Below are positions 1 to 5,234 of a DNA stretch of 5,234 bases, piece after piece. Positions within the stretch are counted from its first letter, which is position 1. Every line of letters starts with the position of its first letter. Below the pieces are notes generated by a model. The model had not been told where the DNA came from and ran no database searches. It worked only from the letters and a program-made list of their open reading frames with translations. Position numbers and translations under genes: made by a program. This DNA comes from Promethearchaeota archaeon (GTDB taxonomy: Archaea > Asgardarchaeota > Lokiarchaeia > Sigynarchaeales > SOKP01), in assembly GCA_019057735.1 (NCBI GenBank), contig JAHLWV010000186.1:1-5234 (forward strand), in the 5' to 3' direction.

Positions 1-726
1 ATATTATGGAGCGACATTGGAGCACCACCGCTTCTTGATCTTTTCGAACTTTTCGCATACTATTATAATAAGTATCCAGATGGTGTGATAAACGATCGTT
101 GGGATAAGATATTCCATAAAGACGGTAAGGTGTACAAGATGAGAAGGACTTTTTTTTATGACTATACCACACCCGAATATAAAAGCTATAATGTTATTAA
201 AAAGAAGAAATGGGAATCAAATCGAGGAATTGGAAATTCGTATGGATATAATAAAATGGAAAAAGAAGGAGATTATTTAACTTCAAAAGACCTTATTAGG
301 ATGCTTGTAGATATCGTTAGTAAAAACGGGAACCTTTTATTAAATGTTGGACCTATGCCAGACGGAACGATACCTGAACTCCAAAAAGAAGTATTACTTG
401 GCATTGGACAGTGGTTAGAAATTAACGGGGAGGGAATTTATGGCACTCATCCTTGGGAAAGAGCTGAGGGGAATACTTTGGATAATCTCGAAATCAGATT
501 TACTCATAAAAATGAATCATTGTACATCCATCTCTTAAATAACCCAATAGGTAAAATGCTAAAGATATTAGCATTAATTATTCCTCAGAATTCACAAATT
601 AAGTTGCTTGGTAATAAAGATCAGCTGATATGGCAGCAGGATCAAGAAGATCTAATTATCAATGTTCCTGAAAATTTGATAGAATCTCCAGTCTATGTGT
701 TCAAGGTAATTTCAAACAAATTATAA
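1..726 (+). CDS. alpha-L-fucosidase, GH29 family (5' truncated by window edge)
   Basis: This is the C-terminal 241 codons of a family 29 glycoside hydrolase, a retaining exo-enzyme that releases alpha-L-fucose from glycans. The frame is open from base 1, so the GTG at 85 is internal and the true start lies upstream. The visible part begins with ILWSDIG; its Asp (codon 5, bases 13-15) matches the catalytic nucleophile of the Thermotoga maritima enzyme (WNDMG there). FAYYYNK and VINDRW follow. The RGIGNSYGYNKME block matches the T. maritima RGIGLSFGYNRNE segment, placing the likely acid/base Glu at codon 87 (bases 259-261). GNLLLNVGPMPDGTIP and the IYGTHPWER segment are further family hallmarks. 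The last ~85 residues are the C-terminal beta-sandwich and the natural stop is intact. Family assignment is from remembered homology and is strong. Whether the enzyme is secreted cannot be judged without the N-terminus. Confidence 0.93.
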   Translation: MLWSDIGAPPLLDLFELFAYYYNKYPDGVINDRWDKIFHKDGKVYKMRRTFFYDYTTPEYKSYNVIKKKKWESNRGIGNSYGYNKMEKEGDYLTSKDLIRMLVDIVSKNGNLLLNVGPMPDGTIPELQKEVLLGIGQWLEINGEGIYGTHPWERAEGNTLDNLEIRFTHKNESLYIHLLNNPIGKMLKILALIIPQNSQIKLLGNKDQLIWQQDQEDLIINVPENLIESPVYVFKVISNKL

Positions 727-741
727 AAAGTTAATAAATTC

Positions 742-753
742 TTTTATATAAAT
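742..753 (+). promoter_or_regulatory. Putative archaeal TATA box for the flavoprotein/reductase operon
   Basis: TTTTATATAAAT lies in the 84-bp gap after the fucosidase stop and fits the archaeal TATA consensus (TTTATATA-like). The usual 25-30 bp spacing would put transcription start near 772-778, giving a 5' leader of about 35 nt before the ATG at 811. It suggests that the next two genes are transcribed independently of the fucosidase. The whole gap is AT-rich, so a chance match is possible, and no clear BRE is seen. Confidence 0.45.
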
Positions 754-778
754 CAAGAATTATGATTTAATAATATTT

Positions 779-790
779 AAAAAAAAAAAA
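779..790 (+). other. 12-A homopolymer run in the leader region
   Basis: Twelve consecutive A residues sit 20 bp upstream of the ATG at 811 and are followed by a purine-rich stretch (GGTAAAAAGAGAAAG). No strong Shine-Dalgarno is present; the AGAG near 798-802 is only a weak candidate. The run may keep the 5' leader unstructured. It is also a site where assembly length errors or natural slippage could occur, though a length change here would not affect a coding frame. Confidence 0.6.
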
Positions 791-810
791 GGTAAAAAGA
801 GAAAGAAATT

Positions 811-2379
811 ATGAGTGAGAGTAATGAACAAAGAATTGAAGATTCATACGATGTAGTAGTTATTGGAGCTGGTAATGGTGGATTGTCTGCAACAGCATTT
901 TTAGCCCAGAAAGGCGTAAAAGTTCTATGTTTAGAGCAGCATAATCTCCCTGGAGGCGTTGCTTCAAGTTTTGTGCGAGGTAGGTTCGAATTTGAAACTT
1001 CACTTCATGAGCTTGCTAGCTACGGTCCCAAATCAAATAAAGGAAGCATTAGAACAATGTTTGAAGACAAACTTGATTTAGATACCGAGTTTGTTCAAGT
1101 TCCAGAAGCATTTAGGCTTATTCTAACTAAGCCTGGTGAAGAAATGGATGTTTCTATGCCTTTTGGAGTAGATAATTTTATTGATACTGTTGAAAAAGAA
1201 GTTCCTGGGAGTAAAGAATCAGTAGAAAAGTTCTTTAAAGTAGCTAAAGAGATTAGAGATGCTTTTTCATATATTGGAAAAACGAAAGGGAAGCCAGATC
1301 AGGGAGTTTTATTCAAGGAGTATTCAAATTTTCTTAAAACCGCCGCTTACTCAGTTACTGAAGTTGAAAATGCACTAGGGATTCCAGAAAAAGCACAGAA
1401 AATTCTCAACGCATATTGGGCTTATCTTGGTTTACCCATGTCACGCATGAATTTCACGCTTTTTGCATCAATGGTGTTAGTTTATGCTGAAAAAGGAGGT
1501 TGGATTCCTATAGATCGATCCCATGGATTTACAAGCGCTTTTGATGCCAAGATACGAGAGTTTGGAGGTAGGATTGAATATAATACTAGAGTAGACAAAA
1601 TTCTAGTGGAAGGGGGAAAAGTAGTTGGCGTCGAAACTACTAACGGGGATAAACTTAAAACAAATTATGTAATATGTAACGCTTCTCCAACCCTCACATA
1701 CAATAAACTAATTTACCCCCAGTCTGAAGTACCAGAAATCGCGTATAAAGATGTTAATGCTCGTATTCATGGACTGACGGGTTTTGTTGTGTACTTGGGA
1801 TTAGATGCTACACCAGAAGAATTAGGATTGCATGATTATGGATATTTTATTATGGATACTATGGATACTGACGATGCCTATGACTCTTGGACAAAACTTC
1901 AAGCTCCAAAAGGTCTTGCTTGTGTCGTTCTTAATAATGCTGTTCCTGGTTGTTCTCCTCCTGGAACGTGTATGTTGGATATCACAACGTTATACCAACC
2001 TGAAGCTTGGAAGGATGTTAAACCTGAAGAATATGTAGATCTTAAGAATAAGTTAGCAGAAGAATTAATTATTAAGTTTGAAAAAGCTACTGGATCATCT
2101 CTTAGAGGTCATATCGAAGAAATAGAGATTGCGACTCCTGCGACCTTTGCTAGATATTTAAAGTTATATAAGGGGATTTTCTATGGATATGAGCCTGAAT
2201 CTTGGGATTCTATAATACCGAGATTAAGCATGATGGGAAAAGATGTATACATTGAAGGGCTTGAATTTGCTGGAGGGTTTAACAGACGAGCACATGGATA
2301 TAGTAGTGCACTAGCTGATGGTTTGATTTCAGCGCAGTTAACTTTAGGAAAACTATTACAGGGGGGCGGGAAAGCATGA
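811..2379 (+). CDS. CrtI / retinol-saturase-type FAD-dependent oxidoreductase
   Basis: A 522-residue flavoprotein of the phytoene desaturase / all-trans-retinol 13,14-reductase superfamily. The N-terminal Rossmann motif is clear: VVVIGAGNGG (residues 15-24, GxGxxG at 19/21/24), with Glu42 at the end of the second strand to bind the FAD ribose, then PGG (47-49). A second FAD-contacting segment (GGRIEYNTRVDKI, 252-264, then GKVVGVET and VICNASP near 287-293) follows the family pattern. The C-terminal FAD motif is YIEGLEFAGGFNRRAHGYSS (480-499), preceded by TPATFARYL (442-450). Length is near that of CrtI (about 500). No signal peptide or clear transmembrane helix is visible, so it is soluble or peripheral. 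The start is the ATG 12 codons before the Rossmann strand; no in-frame alternative is nearby. Its stop overlaps the start of a [2Fe-2S] flavoreductase, which I infer to be its electron partner. Such enzymes reduce, oxidise or isomerise conjugated polyenes. The actual substrate is unknown, and no carotenoid or lipid gene is in the window. Confidence 0.85.
   Translation: MSESNEQRIEDSYDVVVIGAGNGGLSATAFLAQKGVKVLCLEQHNLPGGVASSFVRGRFEFETSLHELASYGPKSNKGSIRTMFEDKLDLDTEFVQVPEAFRLILTKPGEEMDVSMPFGVDNFIDTVEKEVPGSKESVEKFFKVAKEIRDAFSYIGKTKGKPDQGVLFKEYSNFLKTAAYSVTEVENALGIPEKAQKILNAYWAYLGLPMSRMNFTLFASMVLVYAEKGGWIPIDRSHGFTSAFDAKIREFGGRIEYNTRVDKILVEGGKVVGVETTNGDKLKTNYVICNASPTLTYNKLIYPQSEVPEIAYKDVNARIHGLTGFVVYLGLDATPEELGLHDYGYFIMDTMDTDDAYDSWTKLQAPKGLACVVLNNAVPGCSPPGTCMLDITTLYQPEAWKDVKPEEYVDLKNKLAEELIIKFEKATGSSLRGHIEEIEIATPATFARYLKLYKGIFYGYEPESWDSIIPRLSMMGKDVYIEGLEFAGGFNRRAHGYSSALADGLISAQLTLGKLLQGGGKA
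2361..2370 (+). promoter_or_regulatory. G-rich stretch before the overlapping start, possible ribosome-binding region
   Basis: GGGGGGCGGG ends 5 bases before the ATG at 2376 and is conspicuous in such an AT-rich region. It encodes the Gly-rich tail (QGGGKA) of the upstream flavoprotein. Its distance from the start suits a ribosome-binding element that supports re-initiation at the ATGA overlap. It is not a canonical GGAGG or GGTGA, so the role is uncertain. Confidence 0.35.
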
Positions 2380-3608
2380 GTAAAGAAAACGAAGAAAAGC
2401 TAAATATAACGGTCAGATCCAACACAAAGGATTTATTTGCATTTACTAAATTAGTTCCCAATAGGAAAAAGAGAATTGAAAGAGCTTCAAGTGAACCATT
2501 AAGAGAAGATCCAATAAATGATCTAGCATGGAAATTACATCCTGAAAGGCAGTTCTTAATAATAGACGAAATTAAGAAAGAAACTAAATCTACAATGACA
2601 TTCAAACTTGTCTCAGACCCCGATTCTGAAACTAAGGAATTAGCCTATTTTAGACCTGGTCAATATATTAGTTTAAAGATTGATTTAGAGGGAGTAAGGA
2701 TAACTCGCCCTTATTCTATTGCATCAACACCGAAAGATGCTTTAAAAGGTTTTTATGAGTTAACTATTCGAAAAGAAGAAGGTGGATTTTTAACGCGTTA
2801 CATCTGGGATAATTGGAAAATTGGTACGAAAGTTGAGAGCTCTGGACCAGAAGGATTCTTTTATTACGAAAGGCTTAGAGATTTAACCCATCTAGTAGGA
2901 ATTGCAGGAGGATCCGGTATTACACCGTTTCGTTCTATGGCTAGAGCAATAATCGATGGGACGGTTGATGCAAAATTAACCTTGTTATACGGTAGTTCCC
3001 AGGAAGACGATATTATTTTCTACAATGAATTTAAAGAAATGGAAAAGACTAATCCAGAGAAAATCAGAGTTGTTCATGTTTTAAGTTGCGATATTGTTAC
3101 GTTAGAAGGATGTGAAAAGGGATTAATAACCAAAGAGATAATTGAGAAATACTGTGATGCAAATTCAAGCACTTTTTTCATATGTGGTCCGCAGATCATG
3201 TATAATTTCGTTGAAAAAGAGCTCAAGAAGTTTAACTTGCCTGTTAAACGAATTCGCAGGGAAGCTTTTGGTGAAGTCAAGGATGTTTTAACTCAAATAA
3301 ATTTTCCTAAAGAAGTAGCAGAGAAAGTATTTAAAATTAAAATTCATATTGGTGACTTGACAAAAGAAATTCCTGCAATAGCAACCGAATCTGTTTTAAT
3401 AGCTTTAGAAAGAGCAAACTTTAATCCACCTTCAAAATGTCGTTCTGGTGAATGCGGATTTTGTCGATCTCTTCTAATAGATGGTGAAGTTTATATAAAT
3501 CCCGTTTCTGATTGGAGAAGAAGTGCAGATAAAAAATTCAACTACTTCCATCCTTGTGCATCCTATCCAATTGCAGATCTCGAAATACGCCTTCCGAGAG
3601 ATCTCTAA
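2376..3608 (+). CDS. FNR-type NAD(P)H reductase with C-terminal plant-type [2Fe-2S] ferredoxin domain
   Basis: A 410-residue electron-transfer protein in three parts. Residues 1-57 are a charged, Lys/Arg/Glu-rich leader with no recognisable cofactor motif. Residues ~58-165 form the FAD-binding barrel with RPYS (111-114), and ~166-300 the NAD(P)-binding domain with GGSGITP (178-184) and CGP (270-272). Residues ~318-410 form a [2Fe-2S] domain with ligands Cys355, Cys360, Cys363 and Cys394 (CX4CX2C...C). This flavin-then-ferredoxin order is that of the phthalate dioxygenase reductase and Hcr/PaaE-like class, and the chain would run NAD(P)H to FAD to [2Fe-2S] to a partner. No globin domain is present, so it is not a flavohaemoglobin. 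The start overlaps the upstream gene by 4 bp (ATGA), indicating translational coupling and probably fixed stoichiometry with the CrtI-like enzyme. Domain calls are secure; the partner is inferred from context. NADH versus NADPH preference cannot be told. Confidence 0.88.
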   Translation: MSKENEEKLNITVRSNTKDLFAFTKLVPNRKKRIERASSEPLREDPINDLAWKLHPERQFLIIDEIKKETKSTMTFKLVSDPDSETKELAYFRPGQYISLKIDLEGVRITRPYSIASTPKDALKGFYELTIRKEEGGFLTRYIWDNWKIGTKVESSGPEGFFYYERLRDLTHLVGIAGGSGITPFRSMARAIIDGTVDAKLTLLYGSSQEDDIIFYNEFKEMEKTNPEKIRVVHVLSCDIVTLEGCEKGLITKEIIEKYCDANSSTFFICGPQIMYNFVEKELKKFNLPVKRIRREAFGEVKDVLTQINFPKEVAEKVFKIKIHIGDLTKEIPAIATESVLIALERANFNPPSKCRSGECGFCRSLLIDGEVYINPVSDWRRSADKKFNYFHPCASYPIADLEIRLPRDL

Positions 3609-3620
3609 AAATTTAATATC

Positions 3621-3641
3621 CTTTATTTTTATTTTTCTTTT
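3621..3641 (+). terminator. Putative T-tract terminator after the reductase gene
   Basis: A pyrimidine/T-rich stretch (CTTTATTTTTATTTTTCTTT and the next T) begins 13 bp past the reductase stop. Archaeal RNA polymerase often terminates at oligo-T tracts without a hairpin, and none is obvious here. The background is AT-rich, so the call is tentative. Confidence 0.4.
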
Positions 3642-3647
3642 GTACCC

Positions 3648-3658
3648 AAATATTTAAT
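3648..3658 (+). promoter_or_regulatory. Possible TATA-like element for the CDF gene
   Basis: AAATATTTAAT lies about 45-55 bp upstream of the ATG at 3703 and would give a leader of about 20 nt. A second candidate, TTTAAG at 3671-3676, sits about 27-32 bp before the ATG and would suit a leaderless transcript, which would also explain why no Shine-Dalgarno precedes this gene. The sequence alone does not decide between them. Confidence 0.25.
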
Positions 3659-3702
3659 TCTCAGTATTGCTTTAAGTTTTTTATTCTTAAATAAGAAATT
3701 CT

Positions 3703-5154
3703 ATGAGAATTATGGATATTAAAATCAAATATGGCATTATTGCTTTTATAATTATTTTACTCCAATCATCTTTAAAGGTAACAGGAGTTATATTAACGGG
3801 TAGTTTAAGCTTTTTATCAGAGACTGTTGATACACTTACTGATATCTTTTTTGTTTCTCTTACGATTTATTCTATATATGTTAGTCAAAAACCCCCAGAT
3901 TTCGAACATATGTACGGTCATTCTAAAATTGATTCATTAAGTGGATTGGTTCAAGGTATTATTCTGGTCAATGTTTATAGCGTCCTTATTTTTATAGCAA
4001 TTCAAACCATTTTAACAAGCTCTTATAGAATAATTAATCCTGATATTGGGTTTTTTATTCTAATAATATCGTTTATCATTAATTTAGTATTTTCTAGAAT
4101 ACTAATATGGCAAGGAAAGAAACAGAATAGCTTATCCTTAAAAATGCAAGGTTTAAATTTGTTCCAAGACTCTCTTCGGGCACTTATAGTTATCATTAAT
4201 TTTGTCATCGCTTTATTTTTTGGCATTAAATTTTTAGATCCCTATTTTAGTATTGCTCTCTCCATCTTAATAATTGTAAGTTCTATCATCCTTTCTAGGG
4301 AAGGAATTAAAGATTTACTAGATGTAAACCCAATAAATTCACTCATTATAGAAGAAATTAAAGTAAGTGTTTTTAATCTTGATCATGTAAATGATGTTGA
4401 GGATTTAAAAGTTAGATTTAGTGGTAACACCTTATTTTTAGAAATTCGATTATCTGTTGAGGATCATATATCTGTAATACATGCAAATGAAATTACAAAA
4501 AATATTCGAGCTTTGAGCAAGAAGTTTTTTCCGTCTTACAATGTAGAGACATTAATTGAAATGAATCCCTTAAGTGGAGAATCTTCGCTCGGAGAAAAAA
4601 TAGTCAATCTGTTATATACTATGAAAAGTGAATTTAAAGAGATTTCAGATTTTAAAGATTTAAATGTGTTTAGAATTGAGAACAATTACTTCTTATCAGT
4701 AGCGATAGTTGTTGATGATAGTTTATCTTTAAAGGAGGCTCACGAATTAAGCAGATTGTTTGAAGAACAACTAAAGGAACAAGTTCCATTTATATCGAGA
4801 ATAATTACCCACATAGAATCAAAGGCTACGCTAAAAAAATCTTTGACAGATCATTTAGTTTGCATACCTATTGAACCTGAAAAGAAGAAGGAAATTCAAG
4901 CTTCTTTAAATAGTCTATTGAAATCGATTCCAGGGGTTGAAGGATATCATGGGTTGGAATTTTGGGCAGCCCTTGATTTTTGTGTGCTTGAACTCCATGT
5001 TTTTTTTAAAGGCGCTCTAAATATTTCGCGAGTTCATACTTTAATAACGGAAGTAGAGCACCGAATAAAAAATACTCTGAGAATTGAAAATTTGACAGAA
5101 GTAATTCTTCATTCTGAACCCTTAGAAGGACGAACTGAGGGAGTAATATTCTAA
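3703..5154 (+). CDS. CDF family cation efflux transporter with three tandem C-terminal domains
   Basis: A 483-residue inner-membrane metal(II)/H+ antiporter of the cation diffusion facilitator family; usual family length is about 300. Six hydrophobic helices fall near residues 8-31, 41-61, 82-105, 115-137, 150-174 and 178-197. TM2 carries Asp43 and Asp47 (DX3D) of the transport site, as in YiiP/FieF. TM5 carries Asn152 and Asp156 where YiiP has His153 and Asp157. The loop after TM2 has the conserved KPPDFEHMYGH segment, with Asp66, His69 and His73 matching YiiP site B. About 270 cytoplasmic residues follow, which I read as three ZT_dimer-like repeats: ~214-290, ~296-373 and ~394-473. Only the third keeps a complete YiiP-like set of ligands (His416, His432, His445, His470, Glu472). 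Metal specificity (Fe, Zn, Mn, Co) cannot be assigned. An in-frame ATG at 3712 (Met4) is an alternative start; neither has a Shine-Dalgarno. The gene is separated from the reductase by a 94-bp T-rich gap and is probably its own transcript. Confidence 0.88.
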   Translation: MRIMDIKIKYGIIAFIIILLQSSLKVTGVILTGSLSFLSETVDTLTDIFFVSLTIYSIYVSQKPPDFEHMYGHSKIDSLSGLVQGIILVNVYSVLIFIAIQTILTSSYRIINPDIGFFILIISFIINLVFSRILIWQGKKQNSLSLKMQGLNLFQDSLRALIVIINFVIALFFGIKFLDPYFSIALSILIIVSSIILSREGIKDLLDVNPINSLIIEEIKVSVFNLDHVNDVEDLKVRFSGNTLFLEIRLSVEDHISVIHANEITKNIRALSKKFFPSYNVETLIEMNPLSGESSLGEKIVNLLYTMKSEFKEISDFKDLNVFRIENNYFLSVAIVVDDSLSLKEAHELSRLFEEQLKEQVPFISRIITHIESKATLKKSLTDHLVCIPIEPEKKKEIQASLNSLLKSIPGVEGYHGLEFWAALDFCVLELHVFFKGALNISRVHTLITEVEHRIKNTLRIENLTEVILHSEPLEGRTEGVIF

Positions 5155-5157
5155 TAA

Positions 5158-5234
5158 TTAAAATGGAAAACTGTAGTTAAACAATCTTAATTCCTTCTGC
5201 ATGGTTTTTATATCTTCTTGCAAACTTTTATTAA
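5158..5234 (-). CDS. Possible 3' end of a convergent minus-strand gene (partial)
   Basis: On the minus strand one frame is open from the window edge for 24 codons to a TAA at 5160-5158, while the other two frames stop within nine codons. The predicted tail, ending in KELRLFNYSFPF, begins with an amphipathic, coiled-coil-like stretch (SLQEDIKTMQKEL). If real, it converges on the CDF gene with only 3 bp between the two stops. An open run this short is not rare by chance, no family can be recognised, and the evidence is weak. Confidence 0.3.
   Translation of the reverse strand, partial: NKSLQEDIKTMQKELRLFNYSFPF

Noticed and set aside
85..726. A 213-residue gene starting at GTG 85
   Set aside because: The same frame is open to base 1 and encodes the conserved nucleophile segment of the fucosidase, so GTG 85 is an internal Val codon.
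1832..2038. Short + strand frame inside the flavoprotein gene with a hydrophobic product
   Set aside because: It is a shifted frame of conserved coding sequence; its hydrophobicity comes from reading T-rich second positions.
811..2379. Naming the gene crtI or phytoene desaturase
   Set aside because: Superfamily motifs are present, but no crtB or other carotenoid gene is in the window, and the coupled reductase argues against a simple desaturase.
2279..2605. Minus-strand open frame of 108 codons across the flavoprotein/reductase junction
   Set aside because: It lies antisense to two well-supported genes, shows no recognisable motif, and is what AT-rich coding sequence commonly gives by chance.
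3074..3280. Minus-strand open frame inside the reductase gene
   Set aside because: It is antisense to the conserved NAD(P)-binding domain and has no independent support.
2376..3608. Flavohaemoglobin or dioxygenase reductase assignment
   Set aside because: There is no globin domain, and no oxygenase subunit or Rieske protein is adjacent, so only the general FNR plus [2Fe-2S] architecture is claimed.
4023..4226. Minus-strand open frame inside the CDF gene
   Set aside because: It is antisense to transmembrane helices 4-5 and has no independent support.
1..5234. CRISPR array, insertion sequence, tRNA or defence system
   Set aside because: No spaced direct repeats, terminal inverted repeats, transposase motifs or tRNA-like sequence were seen by eye; almost all of the window is accounted for by four metabolic or transport genes.

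Overview
The window is AT-rich, uses AGA-type arginine codons heavily, and has a TTTATATA-like box about 65 bp upstream of a start codon instead of bacterial -35/-10 elements. Shine-Dalgarno sequences are weak or absent. This favours an archaeon. The gene content (GH29 fucosidase, CrtI/RetSat-like flavoprotein, ferredoxin-fused reductase, long CDF transporter) would fit an AT-rich Asgard-type archaeon, but that lineage is a guess. No rRNA, tRNA, informational gene, mobile element or CRISPR is present to settle it.

Layout, left to right, all main genes on the + strand: (1) 1-726, the C-terminal 241 codons of a GH29 alpha-L-fucosidase whose start lies outside the window. (2) An 84-bp spacer with a TATA-like box and a 12-A run. 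(3) 811-2379, a CrtI/retinol-saturase-type FAD oxidoreductase. (4) 2376-3608, a ferredoxin-NADP reductase-type protein with a C-terminal plant-type [2Fe-2S] domain, overlapping the previous gene by ATGA. (5) A 94-bp T-rich spacer that may hold a terminator and a promoter. (6) 3703-5154, a cation diffusion facilitator (CDF) with three tandem C-terminal cytoplasmic domains. (7) 5155-5234, a short tail in which a minus-strand frame may be the 3' end of a convergent gene.

The most interesting unit is the overlapping pair at 811-3608. The second protein has everything needed to take hydride from NAD(P)H, split it on a flavin and pass single electrons through a [2Fe-2S] cluster. The first is an FAD enzyme of the family that saturates, desaturates or isomerises polyenes. 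I infer a two-component NAD(P)H-driven oxidoreductase, perhaps acting on an isoprenoid, carotenoid or quinone-like substrate; the sequence does not reveal the substrate. The CDF protein is the second unusual item. Its three C-terminal domains appear to be diverged copies, with the full set of YiiP-type metal ligands kept only in the third, and an Asn replaces the usual TM5 His of the transport site. The fucosidase and CDF gene show no evident functional link to the central pair.
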